The notes under the pieces are model-generated. The model did not search any database. It was not told the origin of the DNA and worked only from the letters and a program-made list of their open reading frames with translations. 64,000 nt of DNA from G047528255 sp047528255 (GTDB taxonomy: Bacteria > Bacteroidota > Bacteroidia > Flavobacteriales > Blattabacteriaceae). The DNA is taken from assembly GCA_047528255.1 (NCBI GenBank), contig CP180024.1, forward strand, positions 1,054,001-1,118,000, in the 5' to 3' direction. Both the position numbers and the translations under genes were made by a program. Shown one piece after another: positions 40,790 to 51,710 of the stretch; the first letter of the stretch is position 1; every line of letters starts with the position of its first letter.

Positions 40790-42166
40790 ATGCTTCACAC
40801 CGATACTATTGTTGCTTTGGCTACTCCTGATGGAGTAGGAGCTATCGCCGTCCTTCGCCTTTCGGGATCTGATTCCATATTGATTGTGGATAAAATATTT
40901 CGTTCATCTCGATCTGGAAAAGAGTTGAAGGATCAGAATTCTCATACCGTTCATTTGGGGGAATTGTTTGACGGAAACACGATTTTGGATCAGGTTTTGG
41001 TTTCTTTGTTCAAAGCGCCGCATTCTTATACGGGTGAAGATATGGTGGAAATTTCTTGTCACGGTTCTCCATACATTCGGCAGCGAATTTTACAGTTCTG
41101 CATCAGAAACGGGGCACGTTCGGCTCGCGCCGGAGAATTCACGATGCGCTCCTTCCTCAATGGGAAGATGAATCTTACTCAGGCAGAAGCTGTGGCCGAT
41201 TTAATCGCTTCGGAATCCGAAGCGACTCATCAGGTGGCTATGAGGCAGTTACGGGGTGGGGTTTCCGACCGTATCAAAAAGTTACGGGGTGAATTGCTCG
41301 ATTTTGCTTCGCTCATTGAACTCGAACTGGATTTTTCCGAAGAAGATGTAACTTTTGCCGATCGTTCGCAGTTGTACCGTCTTTTGGATAGGTTGGAGGA
41401 TGATTTGAAGTTATTGATCAATTCGTTTACTTCGGGAAATGCAATCAAGCAAGGTATACCGGTGGCTATTGTAGGCGCCCCCAACGCAGGGAAGTCTACA
41501 TTACTGAATGTGTTGTTGAATGAGGAACGTGCTATCGTTTCGGATATGGCGGGTACCACGAGGGACGCTATCGAAGAGGATATTATTTTGGAGGGCATAC
41601 GCTTTCGTTTCATCGATACGGCCGGTATTCGTCAAACGACTGATCAAATTGAGAGCATCGGTATTCAGAGGACTTTTGAAAAAATACGACAGGCTCGGAT
41701 AGTTCTTTATCTGTTTGACGCGACTGCTTTTGATGAAGATAGAGTTTGGTCCGAGCTTGCAGATATTCAGTCCGAATATCCTGAGAAGGATTTTTTTGTA
41801 ATAGCCAATAAATCGGATCTTTCTTCGGTTGACTTTCGACAAGCTTCTCCCGAAAATTTTCTCTCCATTTCGGCTAAGCGAATTGAAGGTATCGAAGAGT
41901 TGAGGAAGGCTTTGACTGATTTAATCAATCGCGAGGCTTTGAACGGGCAGGGTGTGACGCTTGCTCAAGGCAGATATTATGAGGCTTTGCAAAAAGCATT
42001 TGATGCCCTGCTTAATATTCATAGCGGGCTAGATCGTGGAATGTCAGGAGATTTAGTTGCTGTGGATACCCGAAGGGCTCTTTATTATTTAGGAGAGATA
42101 ACGGGGGAGATAACAAGCAATGATTTGTTGGAGAACATCTTCTCTCGTTTTTGTATAGGAAAGTAA
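40790..42166 (+). CDS. mnmE: tRNA modification GTPase MnmE
   Basis: Works with MnmG to install the aminomethyl-type group on U34 of tRNAs. At 458 residues it is complete. The N-terminal formyl-THF-binding domain starts TDTIVALATPDGVGAIAVLR; AGEFTMRSFLNGKMNLTQAE follows near 118. The G domain has VGAPNAGKSTLLN (about 226-238), the GTTRDAIEE switch, DTAGIRQT and ANKSD. The protein ends with the catalytic Cys motif ENIFSRFCIGK. The ATG at 40790 fits both the family start and a close promoter. An IS begins 12 bases after the stop. Confidence 0.96.
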   Translation: MLHTDTIVALATPDGVGAIAVLRLSGSDSILIVDKIFRSSRSGKELKDQNSHTVHLGELFDGNTILDQVLVSLFKAPHSYTGEDMVEISCHGSPYIRQRILQFCIRNGARSARAGEFTMRSFLNGKMNLTQAEAVADLIASESEATHQVAMRQLRGGVSDRIKKLRGELLDFASLIELELDFSEEDVTFADRSQLYRLLDRLEDDLKLLINSFTSGNAIKQGIPVAIVGAPNAGKSTLLNVLLNEERAIVSDMAGTTRDAIEEDIILEGIRFRFIDTAGIRQTTDQIESIGIQRTFEKIRQARIVLYLFDATAFDEDRVWSELADIQSEYPEKDFFVIANKSDLSSVDFRQASPENFLSISAKRIEGIEELRKALTDLINREALNGQGVTLAQGRYYEALQKAFDALLNIHSGLDRGMSGDLVAVDTRRALYYLGEITGEITSNDLLENIFSRFCIGK

Positions 42167-42177
42167 CCTGTTGATGT

Positions 42178-43340
42178 GAGAACGTTGCATGAGCAAATTA
42201 GGCTAAAATATTTGTAAATCAATATATTATTTCGTATATTTGGAGTATAAAATAAAAAAATTCGGCTCTATGTTCAGAGCACCGAACAAATAAGTTTTAG
42301 TGAACTATATATGGAACGTTCTACCAGAAGGTAGTGTGTTTTTCAAAAGGTTAAACACCTTGATCCACTGGAAAGGGATGGAAAAAGAAATAAGAAAAAT
42401 ATATCAAAAAGGTCAGAGAATAAAAGGCCAACCTGCTTACAGTGGTAATATCGTTATTTAAGATGATGCTTTTGAGTCACTAGTATGATCTCAGTGATGT
42501 AGGAACGGAAAATCGGTGAAAAAATCCTTGAGCTGCATGCGATTTTGTGATTTTCGATTGGAAAATTAGATCCCAAATCATACGATTCTATGCAGATTTC
42601 GCAATGAAATAGAGCCAAAAAGGCATATGAACGCTTATTTAAAAAGATCAATAAGGAACTAGGAAAGCATTAGGAGATAGTTAAAACAGAAATTATAGTA
42701 GATCCCAGTATTACAGTGAGTCCCCTTGCTCCCAAGAGGCTCCTACCTACGTAGGTGGAGGATCGGAAGGAGAGGGACAAAAGCAAATTAGTCAAAGAAA
42801 AGAAAGGGTAAAAAAAAGAGACTCAATAAGGAGTAGAAACTTTAGGAAAATGGCTCAAGAAATCAGGTAAACTCTACCACGGATACAAAAAGCACATAGG
42901 GGGTATAAAAATAGAATGATACTAGCTGTACATATCGTAGCAGCCAATGAATATGATAGTAGAGGCCTAAAGCAATTAATAAGCAAACTAGAATATAAAG
43001 CCAGAGAAGTATATGCAGACAAAGGTTACCAAGTGCCAGTCAACGTGTCTTACTTTTATAGTCAAGGCATCAAATACTGTATACAGAAGAAAGCCTAGAG
43101 GAACCGTCTCTTAAGTAGGATCCTTATATTATTCAATAAATTAGTTAGTAAAACTCCGATGAATAGTAGAACGCACTTTTGTCAGTTAAAGCGTTGGTTC
43201 TGGATCATAAAATGATCCTTATAAAGGATTAGCTCGTGTACATGACCAGCATCTTATGGAGGCTATGGTTCATAATTTGTGTCGTTTCTCCTACGATCAT
43301 TATGTCTGTTTATAAAAATAAATGTAATTAATTGATTAAT
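42178..43340 (+). mobile_element. IS5-family element lacking its left end
   Basis: Forward copy from GAGAACGTTGCATGAG, running through broken transposase frames (43 kb piece MILAVHIVAANEYDSRGLKQ, then EVYADKGYQVPVNVSYF) to about 43340, where it is joined to the middle of another forward copy. The last ~110 bases are missing. The junction is placed to within about 5 bases. Confidence 0.87.
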
Positions 43341-43856
43341 ACGTAATAGCAGCCAACGAGCATGATAGTAGAGGGCTAAAGCCATTAATAAGCAAAATAG
43401 GATTAAACTTAGAAAAGTATATGCAGACAAAGGTTACCAAGTGCCAGTCAACGTGTCTTATTTTCATAGTAGAGGCATCAATGCCCGCATACAGAAAAGA
43501 ACACCTATAGGAACCGTTTCTTAAGTAGAGATAGCTATATTATTCAACAAATGAGTGACTAAAACCCGATGGGTAGTAGAACGTACTTTTAGAAGTTAAA
43601 TCCTTGGTTTAGATCAGGAAAAGTTCTAAAAAGGATTAGCTCGGTGAGCATGACCAGCCTCTTATGGGAGGCTATAGCTCATAAGTTGTATAGTAGCCCT
43701 GGAATCATTATGAGCTATTCATAAAAATAAATATAATTAATTAGCTTATAATCAATATATTTCAAATACGATGTGAAAGATTCAATTTACATCGTTTCCA
43801 ACAAAGCCCATCTAGGATGCGCTTAATAAACATAATTCACCTTAAAACAATGCTCT
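43341..43856 (+). mobile_element. IS5-family element, 3' fragment
   Basis: Forward fragment starting in the segment encoding AANEHDSRGLKP and ending AAAACAATGCTCT. It repeats sequence already present in the preceding copy, giving a partial tandem duplication. Confidence 0.85.
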
Positions 43857-43883
43857 AAAAAGTATTCAAAGTAAAAAATATCT

Positions 43884-45137
43884 TTAGATCGTAAAGGCTT
43901 TTTTGATGAGTGGAACTAGATCCAGTTTTTCCCAAGTGAAAAGTTCCACTTCGGTTTCAATCTTTTTGCCTTCGCTATTTGTAAAAAATTTTTTCACTTT
44001 TTGAGGTGTTCTTCCCATGTGTCCATAGGCAGCTGTTTCCTCATAGATGGGTTGGCGAAGTTTTAGGCGTTGTTCGATAGCGTAGGGGCGTAGATCAAAA
44101 ATTTCTTTGATCTTTTGAGCGATAGTGCCGTCAGAGAGATCCGATTTTGAAGTACCGTAAGTGTTGACATAAATTCCCATAGGCTCTGCAACGCCTATCG
44201 CGTAGGATATTTGTATCAGAAGTTCGTCCGCGAGACCGGCAGATACAAGATTTTTTGCAATGTGTCGAGCAGCGTAAGCTGCTGAACGGTCTACTTTGGA
44301 TGGATCTTTTCCCGAGAATGCTCCGCCTCCATGTGCGCCTTTTCCTCCGTAGGTGTCTATGATGATTTTTCGTCCTGTCAGTCCTGAGTCTCCGTGAGGG
44401 CCTCCGATGACGAATTTTCCTGTTGGGTTTATATGATATTTGATTTGATCGGTAAAGACTTTTTTTAAACGATCGGGCAAAATTTCTTTTACTCTTGGGA
44501 TGAGAATGTTTTTAATGTCTTGAGAGATGCACCGCTGCATATTTTCTTCAGTGTCGAACTCATCATGTTGAGTAGAAATGACGATGGTATCTATACGTTG
44601 AGGTATATGATTGTCAGTGTATTCTAAAGTAACTTGGGCCTTGGAATCCGGGCGGAGATAAGACATTGTTCGGTTTTCGCGTCGTATGGAGGAGAGTTCT
44701 TGCAATAGGCGATGAGAAAGCTCCAGCGCCAGTGGCATATAATTTTCGGTTTCTTTTGTAGCATAACCGAACATAATACCTTGATCCCCAGCACCTTGAT
44801 CTTCTTTCTTTAGGTGCTCGATACCTTGAGCAATGTCAGGCGATTGTTCATGGATAACGGAGAAGATACCGCAAGAATCGGCGTGAAATTGATATTCATT
44901 TTTTGTATAACCTATTTTTCGGATGAGCTCACGAGCTACTTTATGTACGTCTACCCAAGCGCTTGAGTGGGCTTCTCCGGCTAAAATCACTTGTTCGGTA
45001 GTAACTAGGGTTTCTACAGCTACTTTTGCCTGTGGGTCAAAGGCCAGAAATTGATCAAGTATAGCGTCGGAAATTTGATCAGCAATTTTGTCAGAGTGGC
45101 CTTCAGAGACCGATTCGCTTGTAAAAAGATAGGACAT
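43884..45137 (-). CDS. metK: S-adenosylmethionine synthase
   Basis: Makes SAM from methionine and ATP; SAM is needed by RsmI and other methylases. At 417 residues it has Bacteroidota length. Motifs: TSESVSEGHSDKIADQISDA at the N-terminus, GAGDQGIMFGYATKE, the P-loop-like GGGAFSGKDPSKVDRSAAYA, and the C-terminal IYEETAAYGHMGR. The product is intact. The + strand here is strongly G-rich over C, as in the rest of the 37-49 kb block. Confidence 0.97.
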   Translation of the reverse strand: MSYLFTSESVSEGHSDKIADQISDAILDQFLAFDPQAKVAVETLVTTEQVILAGEAHSSAWVDVHKVARELIRKIGYTKNEYQFHADSCGIFSVIHEQSPDIAQGIEHLKKEDQGAGDQGIMFGYATKETENYMPLALELSHRLLQELSSIRRENRTMSYLRPDSKAQVTLEYTDNHIPQRIDTIVISTQHDEFDTEENMQRCISQDIKNILIPRVKEILPDRLKKVFTDQIKYHINPTGKFVIGGPHGDSGLTGRKIIIDTYGGKGAHGGGAFSGKDPSKVDRSAAYAARHIAKNLVSAGLADELLIQISYAIGVAEPMGIYVNTYGTSKSDLSDGTIAQKIKEIFDLRPYAIEQRLKLRQPIYEETAAYGHMGRTPQKVKKFFTNSEGKKIETEVELFTWEKLDLVPLIKKAFTI

Positions 45138-45305
45138 AACTTTTGACGATTTAATGGAATCATTTTAAATATAGAGAAAGAATGACCCCCGTGCAGCGCC
45201 AAAAGATAAAAACACTGCTTTAGCATTTTTTATGAGGTTGCAATCAGTCAAATCTTTCCTCGATCAATGTAGCAAATGTAAAATAATTTTATGCTTGTAA
45301 AAAGT

Positions 45306-46238
45306 TCATGTCCAATATTCTGTCCGGGACGTTCTCTTTTTATTCTCTAATATAGCGCAGTAGCTCAGGTAGCGTGAAGTGGAAATTTCGTTTTTTTCCA
45401 GCGTTTTGATCACTTTGCATTCGGGTTCTTCGAGATGAAGGCAATTATAGAATCGACATTGTCCGCGTAAGCGAAAGATTTCCGGGAAATAGGCCTGTAT
45501 CTCGTCTCGTTCCATATCGACTAACCCAAAGCTTTTGATGCCCGGCGTATCGATGATTTGCCCACCGAAGGGCCATTCAAACAGTTCTGCGAAAGTGGTG
45601 GTATGTCGGCCTTTTTGATGGTATCGGGAGATTGCTGCGGTGCGCAATTTCCAATGGGGAGCTAAGGCATTTATCAGTGTGGACTTACCTGTTCCTGAGT
45701 GTCCGGATATTATACTCACTTTGTCTTTCATCTTTGTTTTGACGATTTCCAGATTTTTCCCTTTTTCTACCGAGAGTTCTATGCAATCGTAGCCGATCTT
45801 TTTATAAAGCTCTATCAGGGTGTTTTTTTGTCGGGATAGGGTTTCATTATAAAGGTCTATTTTATTAAATAATAGGGTTATCGGAATGCCATAAGCTTGT
45901 GCACAGACCAGAAAGCGATCAATGAAACCAGTGGATATTGAAGGATACGCCAAGGTGACCATCAAAAAACATTGGTCGATGTTGGCTGCCAGGATATGTG
46001 TCTGTTTGGATAGTTTGGCTGCACGACGGATGATATAGTTTTTCCGTTGGTTGACCTCGACGATCACCGCTGTTCCATCGGCTTGTAGCTCAAAACTGAC
46101 CAGGTCACCTACGGCTACGGGATTGGTGCTCCTGAGTTCATCGATGCGAAACTTTCCTTTGATGCGCGCTTGGATTTGTCCTTCGATATGTCGAACGGTA
46201 TACCAGCTTCCAGTTGATTTGATCACCGTTCCTTTCAT
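45306..46238 (-). CDS. rsgA: Ribosome small subunit-dependent GTPase RsgA
   Basis: Circularly permuted GTPase aiding late 30S assembly. At 310 residues: an N-terminal OB domain (MKGTVIKSTGSWYTVRHIEG), the G4 motif LLFNKIDLYN preceding the P-loop SGHSGTGKSTLINAL as expected for the permuted order, the DTPGIKSFGL G3 motif, and a C-terminal zinc site CRFYNCLHLEEPEC. Its ATG overlaps the stop of the DAHP synthase gene by 4 bases, making it the last gene of the aromatic operon. It and its direct neighbour are the only intact members. Confidence 0.95.
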   Translation of the reverse strand: MKGTVIKSTGSWYTVRHIEGQIQARIKGKFRIDELRSTNPVAVGDLVSFELQADGTAVIVEVNQRKNYIIRRAAKLSKQTHILAANIDQCFLMVTLAYPSISTGFIDRFLVCAQAYGIPITLLFNKIDLYNETLSRQKNTLIELYKKIGYDCIELSVEKGKNLEIVKTKMKDKVSIISGHSGTGKSTLINALAPHWKLRTAAISRYHQKGRHTTTFAELFEWPFGGQIIDTPGIKSFGLVDMERDEIQAYFPEIFRLRGQCRFYNCLHLEEPECKVIKTLEKNEISTSRYLSYCAILENKKRTSRTEYWT

Positions 46239-47335
46239 TGGTGGGGTTCATCGGTTTTGAGCATGATTTTATTTTGGATATTGACCGATTCTTGGTGTAT
46301 AGCTTTGTAAAATTGTTCGGTAAATTCTTCAGAAAGGCCTAGAGACTGGCCTGTTCGTTTAGATCGCTTTAAGACTACTTCCCAACGGTCAGGTTGAAAG
46401 ATAGCTACGTTGTGAGCTCTTTTCAAATCGCCGACTTTTTGAGAAGTTCGCATCCGATCGGCCAATATGGAAAGAAGATTTTGGTCCAGTTCGTCTATTT
46501 GAGCGCGCATACGATCCAGTCCTAATTGATATTCGGAATTTTCCGGATTGTCGTGTTGTCTGACCTCTATCATTTTCAGAATTTCCAAAAGTTTTTCGGG
46601 TATAATTTGTTGTTTCGCGTCGCTCCAAGCTTGGTCCGGGTCGTAGTGTGTTTCAACCATTAAGCCGTTGTATTCAAAGTTGAAAGCTTGTTGGGCTATT
46701 TCGAAAATCCCGTCGCGGTTACCGCAAATGTGCGAGGGGTCGCAGAGAATGGGAATATTTGGATAGCTATTTTTGAAATCCAGGGCGATTTGCCAATTGG
46801 GCTGATTGCGGAATTTGGGTTTTTTGTATGTGGAAAAACCGCGGTGGATGACACCTAATTTTTCGATGCCTCGACCGGCGAGACGTTCCAGTGCTCCGAT
46901 CCATAGATCGAGATCGGGATGGATAGGATTTTTCACCAATACTACCTTGTCGGATCCTTCGAGCGCATCAGCGATCTCTTGTACGGTGAAGGGATTGACC
47001 GTGCTTCGAGCGCCAATCCAGAGTATGTCAATATCGTGCTCTAAGGCTCCTTCTACGTGTTCGGCTTTGGCTACTTCCGTTGCTGTCATCATCCCGGTTT
47101 GGTTTTTGACTTTTTGGAGCCATGGAAGTCCATCGAGGCCAATACCTTCAAAATTATTGGGCTTGGTTCTAGGTTTCCAGATTCCGGCTCTGAAGACTTG
47201 GATGTAAGATTTTTCGATCCTTGAGGCTGTTTTTAGAACTTGCTCTTCGCTCTCGGCGCTGCAAGGGCCTGAAATAATCAATGGTTTGTAGAATTGTTTG
47301 ATCCAGTTTTGTTCGATATCGGTCAGTTTTTTCAT
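46235..47335 (-). CDS. DAHP synthase / chorismate mutase fusion
   Basis: Bifunctional cytoplasmic enzyme of 366 residues. Residues ~1-265 are a type I DAHP synthase of the AroA-beta kind (PLIISGPCSAESEEQ, RAGIWKPRTKPNNFEGIG, LCDPSHICGNRDGI), the first step of the shikimate pathway. Residues ~275-360 are an AroQ chorismate mutase with the Arg of LDRMRAQIDELD, the Arg/Lys of LADRMRTSQKVGDLKR, the RWE segment and the Gln of HQESVNIQN. The gene is intact, while the three genes upstream in the operon (pheA, aminotransferase, tyrA), which would use its prephenate, are all dead. It may be kept for chorismate supply, or the last step may be done elsewhere in the genome or by a partner. Confidence 0.93.
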   Translation of the reverse strand: MKKLTDIEQNWIKQFYKPLIISGPCSAESEEQVLKTASRIEKSYIQVFRAGIWKPRTKPNNFEGIGLDGLPWLQKVKNQTGMMTATEVAKAEHVEGALEHDIDILWIGARSTVNPFTVQEIADALEGSDKVVLVKNPIHPDLDLWIGALERLAGRGIEKLGVIHRGFSTYKKPKFRNQPNWQIALDFKNSYPNIPILCDPSHICGNRDGIFEIAQQAFNFEYNGLMVETHYDPDQAWSDAKQQIIPEKLLEILKMIEVRQHDNPENSEYQLGLDRMRAQIDELDQNLLSILADRMRTSQKVGDLKRAHNVAIFQPDRWEVVLKRSKRTGQSLGLSEEFTEQFYKAIHQESVNIQNKIMLKTDEPHQ

Positions 47336-47371
47336 TGTGAATTGTTTATATGGGGGGGTATCTTTTGATTC

Positions 47372-48207
47372 TTATTTTTTCAGCGCTTTTTGAATTTTAT
47401 TAACTTTTTTCATTTATCGATAGATGGATTCGGAGTTGTTTTCTTGTAGAAAAATTCAGAGTTTGATCAGCTGATCGATATAGGTTTCGATGGTTTTGAA
47501 TAGGTTTTATTTGTTCGATCAAAAGATCGAAAGCCAGGTATTGAAGCGTCTTTTGACCAAGCAACTGTAGAAAAAAACAGCTTCCTGTCAAATGGGATTT
47601 TTTACTCGTCTTTTTCGACATCCAATACGATACGTTCCAGACTGAAAGATAATATGTGTGATAGATGTGAGATCTAAGCCAAGTGTAGATCGTGCGTTTT
47701 GGAATCCATTCGATCGAGGGCATGTGTAGATTAGCATATATTGTTTCTATTTTTCAAGGGTCTCGGGAGTATTGAGTTCGACTGGAAGATGATTTTTTTT
47801 CTTTCGAAAACCTCGTAAAAAGGCGTTTTAAGTCCCGAGTATTCTGTTCCGTATATGGGATGTGTGGAGATGAAACGGTTTCGTTTGGAGTGTTTGGCTA
47901 TGGCTTGACAAATATTTTCTTTGGTCGAGCCAATATCGAGAACGACGCTTTTGTCGGAGGGGGCATTCAGTAGCTCCGGGGATATTTTCCTTATTCCGTT
48001 GACGGGCGTGGCCAGGATGATGAGTTCGCTCTGTGTGATGAGCGTGTTGGGGGAGACGATCTCGTCGACGATTTCGATTTTCAGCTCGAGTGAAGCGTTT
48101 TTCGGGATTTGTTGTATCCTGTTGATTTTTTTCCAAAAATCTGTTTTAGGTAGACTCAAGGCCATACACCCTCCGATCAATCCTAAACTAATGATTCCGA
48201 TTTTCAT
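47372..48207 (-). pseudogene. tyrA: Prephenate dehydrogenase, decayed
   Basis: The N-terminal Rossmann part is open: MKIGIISLGLIGGCMALSLP with the Gly-rich loop, SELIILATPVNGI, DIGSTKENICQAI, and RFISTHPIYGTEYSG with the substrate-site His. From about 47800 the frame is lost; the C-terminal helical domain continues in other frames as ISHLSHILSFSLERIVLDVE, DASIPGFRSFDRTNK, and ends KKVNKIQKALKK. At least two frameshifts and a stop are needed to explain it. The start overlaps the stop of the upstream aminotransferase by 4 bases. Loss removes tyrosine synthesis by this route. Confidence 0.88.
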
Positions 48208-49340
48208 GAGCTGATTCGTTTCTGTACTTCTTCTAGGGTTTTTATGGGGCAGCACAGTAAAAAGCGAACGTATCTTTTACCAAATTGGCCGAAGACACTT
48301 CTGGGGGGTATGAAGATATGTTGTTTATGCAACATTCGGTCTGACCAATCTTTGTCATCTTGGTTGTTCAGGAGCTTAGCCCAAACGAAGAGGCCGGAAC
48401 CCATATGGTCGTAAGAAAGACCGAGTGTGTTGCAGATCATTTCTATAATTTCTTTCCGCTCGGAATATACGGCATTGAGTTATTCAACCATTCGTCTGAT
48501 TGTTAAATAGCTTTGATGGCAGAGAGTTCTAGGGGTAAGTACATATCGGAGTCCATTTGACTTTTTGTTTTCAGTTTTTTTTGAATAAATTCTTTTTTCC
48601 CACTACCATCCCGATGCTCCATTCGGCCATATTGTGACTCTTACTGAGAGAATTCAATTCTAAAGTGATATTTATAGCTCCTTGAATTTGTAAGATGATT
48701 AAAGGCCTGGAGTTAAGGGGAAATGTATGGATTGTCATGTACAAGAAGGTTCTTATGTTTTCGGGAAAAGTGTACGGTTTTTCCAGTTGTTCAAGGGCCG
48801 ACACAGGCCTGTGGGAATGTGGGGTAATTGTTTCATAGTATTTTTACTCGATAGAGGTCTCTATGTTCCAAAATGTCGAGATTCAGCTGCCAAGGTTTTC
48901 TTCTCTCAGATCGTAGTGGATGATTTCAGGTTCGAGGAATTGATATACATAGAAATAAGTGGGGTAGTCTGGATCAGGAACAAGAACCTGATCGCCATGC
49001 TCTATGTAAGTCATGCTGATTTGCATGATGCCTTCTTTGGTTCCCATCAAAGAGGAGCTTCCTCATGATTGAGTGATACGTTGTAATTCTTTAGGACCCA
49101 TGGAGGTGAAAGATTGACGTAAGGGCTATTCGATATAATTTTTGGACATGTTGGCGTTAGGTAGATCGGTGCTTTGTTGCATTTTTTTGGATGACGGCTT
49201 TCAGCTGAAGGATCTCCGGACGTCGATGCCTAGATTGATGATCTTTGCCCCTCTGCCTTCATATTACTGATTTCCTTTAGTTTTCAGAAAAACTAGTACT
49301 CTGTGAGGTGATATATCCGTGATGCCGGTATAATCCTCAT
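48204..49340 (-). pseudogene. Class I/II aminotransferase of the aromatic operon, decayed
   Basis: Pieces in order: GRGAKIINLGID near the N-terminus, LMGTKEGIMQISMTYIEHGD, VLVPDPDYPTYFYV, ELNSLSKSHNMAEW with the PLP-binding Lys, MVVGKK, and an open C-terminal frame from MICNTLGLSYDHMGSGLFVW through KRYVRFLLCCPIKTLEE. This is the pattern of LL-diaminopimelate-type and aromatic aminotransferases usual in this Bacteroidota operon. Multiple stops and shifts lie between 48440 and 49300. The 5' boundary is approximate. Confidence 0.85.
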
Positions 49341-49344
49341 TGTG

Positions 49345-50140
49345 TTCTTCCGTTTTTGTATTCTCAAATTACGGAGAGTCCTTAAATTTTTCACGGATGC
49401 TCCATTTCACCTTTTCATAAATATTTGGATTGTCAAAGCTCAGATCGATGAAAAAGGCATATTCCTAGTTTTTTTCTATCGATGGGGATCGATTGAATTT
49501 TGGTCATATTGATGCTCAATTCAGCGATAGTATGTAGTATCCTCGAAGAGGATTCCGGTAGTATGCATCAGCTTGACGTTACGGGAGGCTTTGTTAAAAT
49601 ATTTTTCAATATTTTTAGAGCGGAAGCTTTGATGATGAAAAAGTGCGTGAAGTTGTTTGAAATGGTGTAGATGTCTCTTACCCATATTTCCATTCCGTAT
49701 ATTTCGGCGTTTTTTCGAGGCTATCGCGGCCAATTCTTTGAGTTGTTCATTGGATATATGTTGGGAGGGCCTTCCGTATCCGGGTATTCCTATATTTTGA
49801 TTTTTGGATGTTGATCAAAAAAATCTTATGCATTGTAAAAACCCGATTGGATGTGAAATCAAATCTGGTATGTCTTCCAAGTTTTTCCGGGGAAGGATCA
49901 TCAATTGATAGCAAATGGGTATGTAGATTTCCTCGATTATTTTTAGGGAATGTTTGGAGAGTAAGGCATAATTCGATAGGATGGCTCCGGTTATTGAGTT
50001 TTCTATAGCCATCACTCCTGCATGCATTTTAGAGCCCCTAGACGGCTTCGGCTAGAGCTTTGAATGTGGCGTACTCGAAAATTTTATATTCTGATGCTCC
50101 GAAATAATAGGAGACTACAGTGCGATGGGGCGTTCTTTTA
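49345..50140 (-). pseudogene. pheA: Prephenate dehydratase, decayed
   Basis: YYFGASEYKIFEYATFKALA and then GVMAIENSITGAILSNYALL match the prephenate dehydratase N-terminal pattern (GVMPIENS..G.....), followed by IPICYQLMILPRKNLEDIPD and ISHPIGFLQC. Further on, HTIAELSINMTKIQSIPIDR matches the ACT regulatory domain (L.....INMTKI.SRP). Frames change several times. It was the first gene of the operon pheA-aminotransferase-tyrA-DAHP synthase-rsgA. The start codon and upper boundary are not clear. The 243 bases between it and the next IS hold nothing I can identify. Confidence 0.85.
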
Positions 50141-50383
50141 TTCCCTTTATATCCATTTTTTTATTTGAGTCAATTCACAAAAAAAGCCTCACGATGGGGG
50201 TATATATTTTTTTTATTTTCAGTCAACATAAAAAAAACATATTTTTTTGCAAGAGAAGAGATAAAAACAGCTGTTGTATGGCTTTTTCAATTTCATTTTG
50301 AGCTCCCTCAAAGGGAAGATGTATATATGATTTTTTTAATTTTGTGTTTCTATTCTGAAAGAATAGCTGTAGAAGAACAATGT

Positions 50384-51651
50384 GAGAACGTTGCATGAGA
50401 TAAGAAAGTTAAAATATTTGTAAATCAAAATATTGTTTCGTATGTTTGGAGTAGGAAATAAAAAAATTCGGCTCTATGCTCAAAAGCATCGCACAAATAA
50501 TTTTTAGTGAATTATATATAGAACGTTCTACTAGAAAAGGTGAGTTTTTCAAAGGTTGAAACACCTTAATTCACTTGGAAGGGATGGAGAAAGAGATAAG
50601 AAAAATAAATGAAAAAGACTAAGAAATAAAAGGTTAACCTGCTTATAGTGTAATATCATTATTTATGATGATGCTTTTGAGTCACTGGTATACTCTCAGT
50701 GATGTAGGAACGAAAGAATTGGTGAAAGAATCCTTGATCTTCATGTGCTTTTGTGGTTTTTAATTGGAAGATCAAATCCCAGATCATACGACTCTATGCA
50801 GATTTCGCAATGAAATAGTAGCCAAAAAGGATATGAGAGCTTACAGAAAAAGATCAATAAGAAATTAGAAAAGCATCAGGAGTTAGTTAAAACAGGAGTG
50901 ATAGTAGCTACAAATATTACAGTGAGGCTCTTTGCTCCAAAGGGAGCTCACTACCTACGTAGTGAAGGATCGAAAGGAAGATGGGAAAAAGCAAATAAGT
51001 CAAAGAAAAGCAAAGGTAAAAAAAGAGGATCAATCAGGAGTAGATCCTCAAGGCAAATGGCTTAAGAAATGAGTTAAACTCTACTCCGGATACAAGAAAC
51101 AGCTAGGGGGGATAAAAATGGAATGATAGTAGTAATACATAGCGTAGTCAGCCAATGAGCATGATAGTATAGGGCTAAAGCCATCAATAAGCAAACTAGG
51201 ATATAACCCTTAGAGAAGTGTATGCAAACAAAGGTTACAAAGAGCCATCCAACGTGTTTTACTTTTATAGTTGAGGCATCAAATACCGTATAGAGAATAA
51301 ATCCGATAGGAACCCTCGATTAAGTAGGATAGTTATATTATTCAACAAATTAGTGAGTAAAACCAGATGGGTAGTAGAACGTACTTTTGGTAATATAAAG
51401 CGTTGGTTTGGATCAGGAAAGCTCGTTACAAACAATTAGTTCGTGTACATGCCCAACATCTTATGGAGGCTATGGCACATAATTTGTATCGTCTCCTAGC
51501 ATTATTATGAGTTGTTCATAACAATAGATATAATTAATTAATTTATAATAAATAGTATTTCGAATACAATGTGAAAGACTAAATCTACATCGTCTCCAAC
51601 GATGCTCACCTAGGTGCTTGAGTAACTATAATCCAGCATTAACACAATGGT
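50384..51651 (+). mobile_element. IS5-family element, full length
   Basis: Forward copy of about 1268 bases from GAGAACGTTGCATGAG to AACACAATGGT, with the last few bases of its left end lost at the junction to the next fragment. It carries a run of six Gs followed by ATAAAAATGGAATGA. Transposase frames are broken throughout. Confidence 0.88.
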
Positions 51652-51710
51652 GTAGAAATAATATATTGATTTACATATACTTTAACATTATTCTTTCATA
51701 TAAGATTCTC
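51652..51710 (-). mobile_element. IS5-family element, 59-base right-end fragment
   Basis: Reverse fragment from GAAATAATATATTGATTTAC to ATAAGATTCTC, joined on both sides to other IS pieces. Confidence 0.78.

Noticed and set aside
50120..50398. 92-codon frame beside the pheA remnant
   Set aside because: Overlaps the IS right end, has Phe-rich low-complexity composition, and no family resemblance; most likely chance.
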